Shown: positions 7,800 to 16,433 of the stretch, in pieces
Layout of the letters: each line of letters opens with the position of its first letter
How positions within the stretch are numbered: the stretch's first letter is position 1
Origin: Actinoplanes oryzae
GTDB lineage: Bacteria; Actinomycetota; Actinomycetes; Mycobacteriales; Micromonosporaceae
NCBI RefSeq assembly: GCF_030757795.1
Contig: NZ_JAUQWH010000048.1
Location: forward strand, 1-51,210
DNA length: 51,210 bases
Reading direction: 5' to 3'
Translations under genes and position numbers: made by a program
The notes under the pieces: model-generated
The model's input: only the letters and a program-made list of their open reading frames with translations
Told to the model about the DNA's origin: nothing
The model's database searches: none

Positions 7800-8594
7800 A
7801 TGACCGTCCACGCACTCACCGTCCCGGGCATCGGCCCCGTCGAGCTCACCGTCACCGAGCGCGGCCAGGGCCACCCCGTCCTGCTGCTGCACGGCGGCGG
7901 CGGGCCGCTCACCGTCACCCCCTGGGCCGACCGGCTCGCCGGGGCCCGGCCCGCGCGCGTGCTGACCCCGGTCCACCCCGGGTTCGGCGGCACCCCGCGC
8001 CCCGCTCCGCTCGACTCGATCGCCGGGCTGGCCGCGACGTACGCCGCCCTGCTCGACGCCCTCGACCTGCACGACGTCACGGTGGTCGGCAACTCCATCG
8101 GCGGCTGGATCACCGCCGAGCTGGCGCTGCTGCACTCGCCCCGGATCAGCGGCTACGTCCTCGTCGACGCGGTCGGCATCGAGGTGCCCGGCCACCCGGT
8201 CGCCGACTTCTTCTCGCTCACCCCCGCCGAGCTCGCCGCGCGCAGCTACCACGACCCGCAGACGTACGGCGTCGACCCGGCCGCGCTGCCCCCGCAGGTC
8301 CGCGAGGCGCTGGCCGGCAACCGCGTGGCCCTCGAGGCATACGCCGGCCGCGCCATGACCGACCCGGCCCTCGCCGCCCGGCTGCGCGAGGTGCGCGCCC
8401 CGGCCCTGGTCGTCTGGGGCGAGGCCGACCGCATCGGCGACACCGCCTTCGGCCGCGCCTTCGCCGGCGCCATCCCCGGCGCGCGGTTCACGGTCCTTCC
8501 CGAGGCCGGCCACCTGCCGCAGATCGAGTCCCCCGACGCGCTGATCACGACGGTGTGGGACTTCGCCGCGGCACACGCCCTGCCCCGGGCGTAG
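7800..8594 (+). CDS. Alpha/beta-hydrolase
   Basis: A 264-residue cytosolic hydrolase with a complete triad. It has HGGGG (31-35) as oxyanion loop, Ser99 in GNSIGG, Asp210 in VVWGEADRIG and His238 in PEAGHLPQIE. The cap region is short. The closest look-alikes are esterases and the MhpC/BphD-type C-C hydrolases; in those the residue context around the nucleophile is similar, but no ring-cleavage genes are nearby. Regulation by the divergent MarR suggests induction by a phenolic or lipophilic substrate. ATG 26 bases after the operator is the only sensible start. Confidence 0.88.
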   Translation: MTVHALTVPGIGPVELTVTERGQGHPVLLLHGGGGPLTVTPWADRLAGARPARVLTPVHPGFGGTPRPAPLDSIAGLAATYAALLDALDLHDVTVVGNSIGGWITAELALLHSPRISGYVLVDAVGIEVPGHPVADFFSLTPAELAARSYHDPQTYGVDPAALPPQVREALAGNRVALEAYAGRAMTDPALAARLREVRAPALVVWGEADRIGDTAFGRAFAGAIPGARFTVLPEAGHLPQIESPDALITTVWDFAAAHALPRA

Positions 8595-8621
8595 TGGCAC
8601 GGCTGCCCTATTTTGGCGGGC

Positions 8622-10985
8622 ATGCCGGAGCCGAGCGGGTGGACCGAAGACCCCACGCAGCCACCGCATCTCGTCCTGACGTCCGGGCTGGGCACCCTGC
8701 GGCCGGAGGCGATCCGGCCCACGACCGCGAACGGCCGGGAGCTCCTGATCGTCACCGGCGCCGACGACGAGTCCCTGCCGGTGCGGGTCCTGGAGCTCGA
8801 CAGTGGAGTGCCGCTGCCGGACCGGTCACTGCTGCACAGCGCCGAGCTCGCCGCGCTCGGGCCGGGAGTGGGACGCACGCTGCTCGCCACGGTGACACGC
8901 GAGGGCACGGTGGCGGTGCGCGACGCGCAGACCGGCGTACCGGCCGGACCGGCGCTCCACGGGCCGCGGGCGCCCCGGGCGACGGCGGTGTTCGTGGCCG
9001 GCGGGCGGGAGCTGGTCGCCGTATCCGGGGCGGATCAGTGCCGGGTGTGGGACGCCACGGACGGGTCGCCGGTCGCGGAGCGGGACTTCGGCGGGGGCGC
9101 CCTGGTCGCGTACGGGGAAAACCTGCTGGTGGCGGCGGACGGTCAGATGCGCGACGTGCTGACCGGCGAGCCGCACGGGGAGCCGCTGCCCGCCGGCGAG
9201 CCGGTCGTCGCGGCCGTCGTGCACCGCGGCCGGGTGCTCGCCGCCTCCGCCGAGCGGATCTGGGAGGTGGGCACCGGCGCCGAAGCGACGATCGCCCCGC
9301 CGTGGCCCGGCGACGGCGGGCTGCGCCGGCTCGCGCTCGCCGAGTGGGAGGGCGGGCTGGCCGCGGCGGTGGTGCGGCGGACCCCGGCCGGCCCGGACCG
9401 GGCCGAGCTGTGGCTGCCGGGCGGGCGCCGATCGGCACTGCCCGACGGTACGGCCGTCGCGGTCCTGTCCCACGACGGGCGGCTCCTGACCGCGGTGGCC
9501 GGGCGCTCCGGCGCATTGTCGGTCACCGGCGCGTCCTCGGCCTACCACGGCGGGCCGGTCCGCTCGTACGGCGGATGGGCGCGCCGGTCCGGCCGGATGC
9601 TCGCCGTGCTGACCGGCGAGCCGGCGATGCTCTACGACGTCGAGCGCGGCCTGCCGTACGCCCGGATCGCCCTGCCCGCCGACCCGCCGGACGGGCCGCT
9701 GGAGGTCGCCCTCGACGGCGGCGGCCTGCGGGTCCGCGACTCGTTCACCGGCCGGGAGCTGCTGAGCCGCGCCGGGCAGCACGACGACGCCACGGTGGCC
9801 GTGACCGCGACCGCGACCCGCGACACCGACGACGACGCGCTGCTGGCCACCGGGGGCGCCGACGGTTCCGTACGCGTCTGGCAGGTCTCGTCCGGCGCAC
9901 CGGCCGGCGGCCCATGGCAGGGGCACGCCGGCCCGGTCACCGCCGTCGCCGTGACGCGCCGGCGCGGCAAGCACGCCGTGGTGTCCGCCGACGCCTCGGG
10001 ACACGTGCGCATGTGGCTGGTCAGTGGGCCGGTGCGCCACGCCGCGCACCCCGACGAGGTCACCGCGGTCGCCGGTGGCCTGCTGCGGGGACGGCCGGTC
10101 GTCGCGTCCGGCGGGGAGGACGGCACGATCCGCTTCTGGGACCCGGGCACCGCCGCCGAGGCCGCCGGGCCGATCCACTGCGGCCCGGTGACCGGGCTCG
10201 CGTTCGCCGGCGACGTCGTGGTCGCCGCGGCCGGGGGATCGGTGCGGCATTGGGACCCGGCGACGGGTGAGCCGCTCGGCGCCTCCGTGCCCGGCGACGG
10301 CCGGGTCGCGAGCGCCGAGATGAACGGGCTCGCGCTGGTGGCCGCCGTCGCCGGTGATCGGTTGCGGGTGTGGGAGGCGGCGACGGGTGCGGCGTACGCC
10401 GCGATGCCGTTGCCCGGCCCCGAGCGGCTGCAGGACCTGACCGCCGACGGCGCGCGGCTGCTGGCCTGGACGGCGGGCGAGCCCCTTCCGCCGGAGTCCG
10501 GCGGCATCGACAGCGAGCAGCTCACGCTCTGGGACGTGACCGCGGGCGAGCCGATCCTGCGGATGCTGACCAGCGACGAGGGCGGTCACGCCGCCTTCGG
10601 CCGGGCCGGCGGCCGGCTCGTGGCCGCCCACGGTGTCGACGCCCGCAAGAATCCCGGCGAGGGCATCTGGCCGGAGGAGACCGGCGACATCGTCGTGCGC
10701 GACATCGCGACCGGCGAGCCGCGCGCGAGTTTCCGGCCCGAGGCGGGCTTCAACCAGCAGCTGGTCCTCACCCGCGCCGGCGGCCGCGACCTGGTCCTGG
10801 TGGCGGCCGACAGCGCCGTGCTGACCTGCGACGCGACGACCGGCGGCCAGGTGGCGCCGCCGGTGCGCAGCGCTACGGGCACCTTCACCTGCGTCACCGC
10901 GATCGAGGCGGACGGCCGCACCTACGCCGCCGCCGGCGACGCGGCCGGGACCGTGCGGATCTGGGAGATCACCCCGCGATCCTGA
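8622..10985 (+). CDS. WD40-repeat beta-propeller protein
   Basis: A 787-residue protein built of WD40-like blades. Clear ones are QCRVWDATDG (N-half), GSVRVWQVSSG followed by GHAGPVTAVAV, GHVRMWLVSG, GTIRFWDPGT, SVRHWDPATGEPLG, LRVWEAATG, LTLWDVTAGEPI and the closing TVRIWEITP. There is no signal peptide, transmembrane helix, kinase or NTPase domain, unlike the fused WD40-NACHT proteins of actinomycetes. It is probably a cytosolic scaffold; the partner is unknown. The ATG at 8622 follows TATTTT by seven bases, consistent with a leaderless transcript. An in-frame TTG at 8613 is the alternative. Confidence 0.8.
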   Translation: MPEPSGWTEDPTQPPHLVLTSGLGTLRPEAIRPTTANGRELLIVTGADDESLPVRVLELDSGVPLPDRSLLHSAELAALGPGVGRTLLATVTREGTVAVRDAQTGVPAGPALHGPRAPRATAVFVAGGRELVAVSGADQCRVWDATDGSPVAERDFGGGALVAYGENLLVAADGQMRDVLTGEPHGEPLPAGEPVVAAVVHRGRVLAASAERIWEVGTGAEATIAPPWPGDGGLRRLALAEWEGGLAAAVVRRTPAGPDRAELWLPGGRRSALPDGTAVAVLSHDGRLLTAVAGRSGALSVTGASSAYHGGPVRSYGGWARRSGRMLAVLTGEPAMLYDVERGLPYARIALPADPPDGPLEVALDGGGLRVRDSFTGRELLSRAGQHDDATVAVTATATRDTDDDALLATGGADGSVRVWQVSSGAPAGGPWQGHAGPVTAVAVTRRRGKHAVVSADASGHVRMWLVSGPVRHAAHPDEVTAVAGGLLRGRPVVASGGEDGTIRFWDPGTAAEAAGPIHCGPVTGLAFAGDVVVAAAGGSVRHWDPATGEPLGASVPGDGRVASAEMNGLALVAAVAGDRLRVWEAATGAAYAAMPLPGPERLQDLTADGARLLAWTAGEPLPPESGGIDSEQLTLWDVTAGEPILRMLTSDEGGHAAFGRAGGRLVAAHGVDARKNPGEGIWPEETGDIVVRDIATGEPRASFRPEAGFNQQLVLTRAGGRDLVLVAADSAVLTCDATTGGQVAPPVRSATGTFTCVTAIEADGRTYAAAGDAAGTVRIWEITPRS

Positions 10986-10997
10986 CGGCGGGCGCCT

Positions 10998-11038
10998 TTA
11001 CATTGGCGTTAATCGATGTACGGTGGGAACGCTCCCAG
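10998..11038 (+). promoter_or_regulatory. Promoter with CebR/LacI-type operator
   Basis: TTTACA (10998-11003), 16 bases, TACGGT (11020-11025) form a candidate promoter. Overlapping its end is TGGGAACGCTCCCA (11025-11038), which differs by one base from the TGGGAGCGCTCCCA palindrome bound by CebR-type LacI regulators of cello-oligosaccharide genes in actinomycetes. The position just downstream of the -10 fits repression. The regulator is not adjacent; the LacI gene at 21.7 kb is only one candidate. Confidence 0.7.
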
Positions 11039-11070
11039 GTTGCGTCCCCCACTCTGCTCGAGGAGCCACC

Positions 11071-12285
11071 ATGCGTCGTCGTACGGCCGCCGCGCTCGCC
11101 GGCCTCATCCCCCTGGCCCTGTCCACGCTGCTGTCGACCTCGGCATCGGCGACCGGCACCGCGCATGCCCGGGCGGTACCGCTCACCGAGCTCACCGTGG
11201 TGTCCGAACAGGTGGCCTCCGGCCTGCGGCGCCCCATCGCGATCACCGGGCTGCCGGACGGCCGGATGCTGATCGCGGAGAAGGAGGGCACCGTCCGCGC
11301 CTACCACCCGGACACCGGGCTCACGGCCGGCCCGGTGCTCGACCTGACCGCCCGGATCGAGTCGGCGGACAACGAGCGCGGCCTGCTCGGCATCACCCCC
11401 GCACCGGACTTCGCGCGGACCGGGATGCTCTACGTGTCCTACACGAGCCGCCCGGCCGGCGCGCTCACCCTGGCCCGGCTGCCGATCGGCGCCCCCGAGC
11501 GGCTGCAGGTGCTGCTCACCCAGGACCACGCCGAGTACGGCAACCACAACGGCGGGCAGGTCGCGTTCGGCCGCGACGGCTACCTCTACTGGTCCACCGG
11601 CGACGGCGGGTACGCGAACGACCCGTACAAGTCGGGTCAGGACCTCGGCACCCTGCTCGGCAAGATCGTCCGGATCGACGTCAGCCGCGCGTGCGGGGTC
11701 ACGCCCTACTGCGTGCCGGGCAGCAACCCCTTCGTCCGTACGACCGGCGCCCGCCCGGAGATCTGGCTCTACGGCCTGCGCAACCCCTGGCGCTTCTCGG
11801 TCGACCCGGCCGACAACTCGCTGTGGATCGGCGACGTCGGCCAGGGCCTGGTGGAGGAGGTCGACCACGTCCGGCCCTGGCAGGGCGGGGCGAACCTCGG
11901 CTGGTCCTGCAAGGAGGGCACCCCGATCTTCGACGCCTCGCAATGCAAGGCGGGCGTGCAGTACGTCGACCCCGTCTTCGAGTACGAGCACTACATGACC
12001 GAGGGCTGCTCGGTGACCGGCGGCGTGGTCTACCGGGGCACCCGCACTCCCGAGGCCCGCGGCACCTACATCGCCAGCGACTACTGCAACACCCTCGCCT
12101 TCGCCGTACGCCCCACCGCCGGCGGCGGCTACGAGACCGCCACCATCGGCACCTTCCCCACCCAGCCGACCGCGTTCGGCACCGACACGCAGGGCGAGGT
12201 GTACGTGCTCAGCGACTACCCGGGATGGCTGAGCCGGGTCCGCTTCGAGCGCGTCGTGCCGCCCTCGGCCGCGGTGCGTCGTTAG
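11071..12285 (+). CDS. Secreted PQQ-dependent sugar (aldose) dehydrogenase-like beta-propeller
   Basis: A 404-residue exported protein. MRRRTAAALAGLIPLALSTL and the ASA-type cleavage sites (about residue 28) form the signal peptide. The body has glucose/sorbosone dehydrogenase signatures: VASGLRRPIAITGLPDGRMLIAEKEG, ERGLLGITPAPDF, GNHNGGQVAFGRDGYLYWSTGDGG, LGKIVRIDVS, PEIWLYGLRNPWRFSVDP and DVGQGLVEEVD. Members oxidise aldoses or other alcohols with PQQ; several actinobacterial ones act on oligosaccharides. PQQ synthesis genes are not in this window. GAGGAG five bases before the ATG is a good ribosome binding site. The CebR-like operator ties it to cellulose or sugar supply. Confidence 0.88.
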   Translation: MRRRTAAALAGLIPLALSTLLSTSASATGTAHARAVPLTELTVVSEQVASGLRRPIAITGLPDGRMLIAEKEGTVRAYHPDTGLTAGPVLDLTARIESADNERGLLGITPAPDFARTGMLYVSYTSRPAGALTLARLPIGAPERLQVLLTQDHAEYGNHNGGQVAFGRDGYLYWSTGDGGYANDPYKSGQDLGTLLGKIVRIDVSRACGVTPYCVPGSNPFVRTTGARPEIWLYGLRNPWRFSVDPADNSLWIGDVGQGLVEEVDHVRPWQGGANLGWSCKEGTPIFDASQCKAGVQYVDPVFEYEHYMTEGCSVTGGVVYRGTRTPEARGTYIASDYCNTLAFAVRPTAGGGYETATIGTFPTQPTAFGTDTQGEVYVLSDYPGWLSRVRFERVVPPSAAVRR

Positions 12286-12392
12286 CACGCGGATCTTCCG
12301 GGGTATGCCCTCCTGGGAATCGATCACCGTGCGGCTGAGGGGCGCGTGGTGCCGGTGACAGCGACGGCGTGACCCGCCCTTCGCCGGCGGCC

Positions 12393-12418
12393 GGCCCTCT
12401 GCCCCGGGGCGGAGGGCC
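12393..12418. promoter_or_regulatory. Hairpin that includes the ribosome binding site of the next gene
   Basis: GGCCCTC (12393-12399) pairs with GAGGGCC (12412-12418), and the inner GCCC (12401-12404) pairs with GGGC (12407-12410). The right arm contains the GGAGGG Shine-Dalgarno (12411-12416) of the methyltransferase starting at 12425. It may be the terminator of the sugar dehydrogenase gene, a translational gate, or both. Confidence 0.5.
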
Positions 12419-12424
12419 AGCGAC

Positions 12425-13147
12425 ATGGGCAGTACCGGCACAGCACGCCGCGGCGCGGGTCTGACGTGGCGCGACACCGAGGCCCGGGAGTTCATGGACG
12501 CCCCGGACTGCGACCCCGACCGGCTGGACCGCACCTATCGGCAGTTCGACGTGGTCAACCGGCTCGTCTCGGGCTGGCGGCGCATCTACCGGCAGCACCT
12601 GCGGCCGCGCCTGGATGCCCGCCGGCCCACGACCCTGCTGGACATAGGGTTCGGCGGCGGGGACATCGCCCGCGCCCTCGCGCGCTGGGCGGCCCGCGAC
12701 CGGCTGGTGCTGCGGACGACGGCCATCGACCCCGACGAGCGCGCCCTGCGTCATGTCCGCGGGCTGCCGGCGGCGGGCGTACGCTTCGAGCAGGCCTCGA
12801 GCGCGGACCTGGTGGCCCGCGGCGACCGCTACGACCTGGTCATCTCCAACCACCTGCTGCACCACCTCGACGCGGACGCGCTCGCCGGCCTGCTGGCGGA
12901 CAGTCAGGCGCTGGCGCGCGGGCTGGTCATCCACAACGACCTGTCCCGGGCACGCGCCGGATACGGCCTGTACGCCGTCGCCACGCTGCCGTTCGCCCGC
13001 CGGTCCTTCATCCACCAGGACGGGCTGCTGTCCATCCGCCGCAGTTACCGCCGCCGGGAGCTGCAGGCGGTCGTCCCGCCGGGGTGGCAGGTCCGGCCGA
13101 TGGTCCCGCAGCGGCTCCTGCTCACCTACGAGGGGGCCACCCGATGA
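12425..13147 (+). CDS. Class I SAM-dependent methyltransferase
   Basis: A 240-residue methyltransferase. Motif I is [18 protein letters not shown] (about residues 75-92), the ribose-binding acid is in TTAIDPDE, and motif IV is [38 protein letters not shown] near the C-terminus is typical of the UbiE/type-III-polyketide-associated group that methylates aromatic or quinone-like acceptors. The acceptor is unknown here; no polyketide synthase is visible. It heads a three-gene operon and overlaps the next gene by four bases (ATGA). The start is supported by GGAGGG nine bases upstream. Confidence 0.87.
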   Translation: MGSTGTARRGAGLTWRDTEAREFMDAPDCDPDRLDRTYRQFDVVNRLVSGWRRIYRQHLRPRLDARRPTTLLDIGFGGGDIARALARWAARDRLVLRTTAIDPDERALRHVRGLPAAGVRFEQASSADLVARGDRYDLVISNHLLHHLDADALAGLLADSQALARGLVIHNDLSRARAGYGLYAVATLPFARRSFIHQDGLLSIRRSYRRRELQAVVPPGWQVRPMVPQRLLLTYEGATR

Positions 13148-13470
13148 CCCCGCCGCTGATCACCGCCGCGGCCGCGAGTTACCTGGCCAACGGTGCTTTC
13201 GGCGCCGCCGTCGCCGCGGGCGCCATCGACAACCGGCGCCTCCGCTGGGTCCACCATGCCCTGTACGTGCTGACCTCGTCGCTGACCACGATCGCGATCG
13301 TGGCCGCCGTGGCCGAACGGCGGGCGGCCGGCCTCGCCCTGCTGCCGGCGGCCGTCCCGCTCGCCGCCCTGCCCTACGCCGGCGGAGAGCTCCACCGGCA
13401 CGCCGCCGTCGCCGGGTCGGCCGCGCCGGCGTACGCCCTCGCCCTTGTTCTCGCCTGGAGGAACCGCTGA
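13144..13470 (+). CDS. Small membrane protein of unknown function
   Basis: A 108-residue protein with three to four hydrophobic stretches: [58 protein letters not shown] and [17 protein letters not shown]. It is translationally coupled at both ends, overlapping the methyltransferase by ATGA and the nitroreductase by one base (TGATG). Constant coupling suggests it works with them, perhaps as a membrane anchor or transporter-like partner. I do not recognise a named family. Confidence 0.75.
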   Translation: MTPPLITAAAASYLANGAFGAAVAAGAIDNRRLRWVHHALYVLTSSLTTIAIVAAVAERRAAGLALLPAAVPLAALPYAGGELHRHAAVAGSAAPAYALALVLAWRNR

Positions 13471-14273
13471 TGGATTTCCTGGACGTGGTGCGCCGGCGCC
13501 GAACCACCAACGGCCCGTTCCTGCCCGACCCGGTCTCCGAGGAGCACCAGCGGCTCCTCATGGAGGTCGCGGGACGGGCGCCGTCGCAGCTCAACAGCCA
13601 GCCGTGGCGCTTCGTCCTGGTGGAGGAGCGCCCGGCGATCGAGGAGATCGCCCGGATCAGCGGGGAGAGCATGACCGAGGCGATGTCCAACGGCACCTTC
13701 TTCGAGCGCTACAAGCCGTACTTCCGGTTCAGCAGGGAGGAGATGGAACGCCGCCGCGACGGGATGCTGTTCGACCGGCTGCCCGCGCCGCTGCGCCCCT
13801 TCACCAGCCAGGTCTTCACCGGCCGGGGCCAGAAGCTCATGAACGCCATGCGGGTGCCGCAGAGCCTCGGCGAGGAGAACCGCAAGCTCGTGGCCGGCTC
13901 CCCGCTGCTGCTCGGCGTCATGCTCGACCGGGGCGAGTACCGCCCGGGCGAGCTGTCCTCGTTCTACTCGGTCTTCAGCATGGGCGCGGCGATGGAGAAC
14001 GTCTGGCTCACCACCGTCGAGCTCGGCATGGGCATCCAGTTCATCTCGTTCCCGATGGAGGTCCCGGGCCGCTGGGACGAGATCGTCCGCCTGCTGCGGG
14101 TGCCGGACGACCTGGAGCTGATGGCCGTCTACCGCCTGGGCTACCTGCCCGCCAAGCAGCGGCGGCCACCCATCGACTGGACCAGCGAGCAGCGCAAACT
14201 GCCCTCGCAGTACGTCTTCCGCGGCACCTGCGCCACTCCCCAGGAGGGCTGGGACCACCGGGCCGCCGGATAG
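13470..14273 (+). CDS. Nitroreductase-family FMN oxidoreductase
   Basis: A 267-residue member of the nitroreductase fold. It opens with [14 protein letters not shown] and has the FMN-contact arginines, then [19 protein letters not shown] (about 38-56). The middle has [34 protein letters not shown] and the end shows the usual [13 protein letters not shown]. The family reduces nitro groups, quinones or enones with NAD(P)H, and some members carry out dehalogenation or dehydrogenation in biosynthesis. A GGAGG sits 11 bases before the ATG, inside the previous gene. It is the last gene of the operon and is convergent with TetR five bases away. Confidence 0.88.
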   Translation: MDFLDVVRRRRTTNGPFLPDPVSEEHQRLLMEVAGRAPSQLNSQPWRFVLVEERPAIEEIARISGESMTEAMSNGTFFERYKPYFRFSREEMERRRDGMLFDRLPAPLRPFTSQVFTGRGQKLMNAMRVPQSLGEENRKLVAGSPLLLGVMLDRGEYRPGELSSFYSVFSMGAAMENVWLTTVELGMGIQFISFPMEVPGRWDEIVRLLRVPDDLELMAVYRLGYLPAKQRRPPIDWTSEQRKLPSQYVFRGTCATPQEGWDHRAAG

Positions 14274-14278
14274 GCGGC

Positions 14279-14872
14279 TCAGGCGGGCGCGGGCAGCGCC
14301 GACAGGGCCACGTCCACGATCTTCATGAGGCTCTGCTCGGAGGCGCCGCTCGCGGCGTCGACGCAGATGCCCTGCGCGACGGCCGCGACGTAGGCGCCGA
14401 GCGACTCGGCGTCGGCGCCGGCGGGCAGCCGGCCGGCCTCGACGGCCCGCGCGAACAGCCGCTGGAGGTCCCGGCGGACGTCCGTGCGCAGGGCGGCGAG
14501 CTGATCGGCCACGTCGCGGTTCGCGTCGCTGCACACCAGCGCGCCGCCGACCATCAGGCACCCCTGCGGATGGTCGGGCATGGTCCCGTCGCGGACGACT
14601 CCCTGCAAGTATCGGCGCGCGGCCTCGACGGGGTCGTCGAGGGAGAGCGCCTGCGCCCGGCGGACGAGCCTGGTCGCCATGTAACGGTCCATGACCTTGT
14701 CGAAGAGCTGGCGCTTGTTGCCGAACGCCGCGTAGAGGCTGGGGGCGCTGATGCCCAGGCTCGCGGTCAGATCGGTGATGGACGTCCCGTCGTAACCCTG
14801 CCGCCAGAACACGTCGACCGCGCGGTCCAGCGCCTGATCGGCGTCGAACTCTCGCTGCCTGCCACGGGGCAT
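14279..14872 (-). CDS. TetR/AcrR-family regulator
   Basis: A 197-residue regulator. The N-terminal helix-turn-helix reads FDADQALDRAVDVFWRQGYDGTSITDLTASLGISAPSLYAAFGNKRQLFDKVMDRY (about 9-64), the pattern of the group containing a GCLMVGG motif (seen at PQGCLMVGGALVCSD). Such proteins commonly control an adjacent short-chain dehydrogenase, which here lies 79 bases upstream in the same direction. The 30-bp palindrome in front of that SDR is the obvious operator, giving autoregulation of both genes. ATG at 14872 (MPRGRQREF) is chosen over an upstream in-frame start by family alignment. Confidence 0.92.
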   Translation of the reverse strand: MPRGRQREFDADQALDRAVDVFWRQGYDGTSITDLTASLGISAPSLYAAFGNKRQLFDKVMDRYMATRLVRRAQALSLDDPVEAARRYLQGVVRDGTMPDHPQGCLMVGGALVCSDANRDVADQLAALRTDVRRDLQRLFARAVEAGRLPAGADAESLGAYVAAVAQGICVDAASGASEQSLMKIVDVALSALPAPA

Positions 14873-14951
14873 CCCCGCCTCCTTTGCCGGACAAGATCCT
14901 AACAATCGGAGGCGGGCAGACCTTCCCGCACGTGCAGCAACCGCCGGGGCG

Positions 14952-15704
14952 TCAGACCGCCTTCGCCATGTGGCCGCCGTCCACGAAGATGGTCTGGCCG
15001 GTCAGGAAGCTCGCCCGGTCGCTCGCGACGAACGCGATGACATCGGCGATCTCCTCCGGCGTGCCGAGCCGGCCGAGCGGGCTGCTCTCGGCCATCGTCC
15101 GGAACCTCTCGGGCCCGATGAACTCGACGACGTTCTCGCTCGACACGTTGCCCGGCGCGATCCCGATGACCCGCACGTTGGCCGGGCCCCACTCGACCGC
15201 CCACGACCTGGTGTACGAGTCGATCGCGGCCTTCTGCGCGCCATAGGTGGACATGAAGGGCATGTGCCGCGTGCCGGCGATGCTGCTGACGTTGACGACC
15301 GCGCCGCCGCCGCGGGCCGCCATCCCCCGGGCGAACCCCGTCGTCAGGGCGAACGCCGCCCGGATGTTGACGTCCCAGGACTCGACGTTCGCGGCGAGGC
15401 TCTGGTCGAAGCTCGGCGCGATGCTGTCCCGGTAGCTCGCCGCATTGTTGACCAGGACGTCGACGTCGCCGGCCTCCTTGACGAGCCTGTCGACGTCGGC
15501 GGGATCGCCGAGGTCGGCGAGCAGGAAACGGGCCCGCCCGCCCGCCGCGACGATGTCGGCGACGACCTCGTCGCCGCGCTCCTGGTTGCGGCCCGTGATC
15601 AGGACCGTGGCACCGTCGCGCGCGAAGGCGTGCGCGGTCGCGGCGCCGATGCCGCCCCGGGATCCCGCCCCCGTGATCAGGACAGTCTTTCCGTTCCAGC
15701 CCAT
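14952..15704 (-). CDS. Short-chain dehydrogenase/reductase
   Basis: A 250-residue classical SDR. The cofactor motif is TGAGSRGGIG (residues about 12-21), followed by NNAAS, then the catalytic Ser in NVSSIAG, Tyr in STYGAQKAAIDSYTRSW (YxxxK replaced by YGAQK, so Tyr and Lys are kept) and the closing DRASFLTGQTIFVDGG. Arginine in TGRNQE after beta-2 points to NADPH. The substrate is unknown. GGGAGAC before the ATG is an adequate ribosome binding site. First gene of an SDR-TetR operon. Confidence 0.92.
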   Translation of the reverse strand: MGWNGKTVLITGAGSRGGIGAATAHAFARDGATVLITGRNQERGDEVVADIVAAGGRARFLLADLGDPADVDRLVKEAGDVDVLVNNAASYRDSIAPSFDQSLAANVESWDVNIRAAFALTTGFARGMAARGGGAVVNVSSIAGTRHMPFMSTYGAQKAAIDSYTRSWAVEWGPANVRVIGIAPGNVSSENVVEFIGPERFRTMAESSPLGRLGTPEEIADVIAFVASDRASFLTGQTIFVDGGHMAKAV

Positions 15705-15724
15705 GGTGTCTCCCGGCTTCATCT

Positions 15725-15754
15725 ATAACGAACGTTATCTTTAACGTTCGATAT
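15725..15754. promoter_or_regulatory. 30-bp inverted repeat, TetR-type operator of the SDR-tetR operon
   Basis: CGAACGTT (15729-15736) and AACGTTCG (15743-15750) are perfect arms with a six-base spacer. The symmetry extends after one mismatch to ATA and TAT outside, 15725-15754. It lies 21 bases before the SDR start in otherwise AT-rich DNA, a position where it would overlap the promoter. Confidence 0.75.
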
Positions 15755-15814
15755 GAATAAAGCACAGAGATCGCTCCCCGGCAAGACCCCCGCGGAGCTT
15801 GATCCGGAACGGCG

Positions 15815-16354
15815 TCAGCCGCCGAGGCCGGCCGTCCAGTCGGCGACGGTCGTCACGTCGGCCTGCATCGGGAAGACCTTTCCGGTCAGGACCCGGTGGA
15901 CCTCGGGGTCGTTGTCGAGGCAGCCGTCGGCCAGGACGGTGAGGCCGAAGTCGAGGTCGGCCGCCTGGCGCAGGGTGGACAGCACGACGCCGCTGGTGGC
16001 GACGCCGGTCAGGACGAGGTCGGCGATGCCCCGCGCTCGCAGGATCAGGTCGAGGTCGCTGCCGGCGAAGGCACTGACCCGCTTCTTGGTGACCACGATC
16101 TCGTCGGGCCGGGGCGCGACCTCGGGGACGAAGACCGTCGGGGCGCCGCCGGGGCCCGCCTGGGCGAGGCGGCCGAACATCTTGTTGCGGGGGTGCACCT
16201 CGGGGAAGTGCGGCCGGAAGCCGACGCCGATGTGGATGACGGGCAGGCCGGCATCCCGGGCGGCGGCGATCGCGGTGGCGAGGCGGGGCAGGTAGGCCGG
16301 GTCGGGGTAGCGGGCGACCACGGCCGGCTGGACGTCCATGACGAGCAGAGCCAC
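15815..16354 (-). CDS. Isochorismatase-like (cysteine-hydrolase fold) protein lacking the cysteine
   Basis: A 179-residue protein with the isochorismatase fold. It has Asp7 in LLVMDVQPAVV, Lys90/Lys91 in VVTKKRVSAF and the nucleophile-elbow segment LVLTGVATSGVVLST. In nicotinamidases and most family members that segment reads G-x-x-T-x-x-C; here the cysteine position (residue 123) is valine. Isochorismatases such as PhzD also lack the cysteine and hydrolyse vinyl ethers by another route, so the Asp/Lys pair may still be active. GTG start at 16354 follows AAGGAAA. It appears to be the last gene of the P450 operon, 79 bases beyond the SDR. Confidence 0.8.
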   Translation of the reverse strand: MALLVMDVQPAVVARYPDPAYLPRLATAIAAARDAGLPVIHIGVGFRPHFPEVHPRNKMFGRLAQAGPGGAPTVFVPEVAPRPDEIVVTKKRVSAFAGSDLDLILRARGIADLVLTGVATSGVVLSTLRQAADLDFGLTVLADGCLDNDPEVHRVLTGKVFPMQADVTTVADWTAGLGG

Positions 16355-16433
16355 AGTGTTTTCCTTGTCATGTCGAGGGTTGCGGGCCGGGCACGCCGGT
16401 CGGCCCGAGGCTGGTACAGCAGCACGGCGGCGA

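Noticed and set aside
12425..14273. Methyltransferase, membrane protein and nitroreductase as a type III polyketide cluster
   Set aside because: No polyketide synthase, halogenase or cyclase gene is present on either side within the window.
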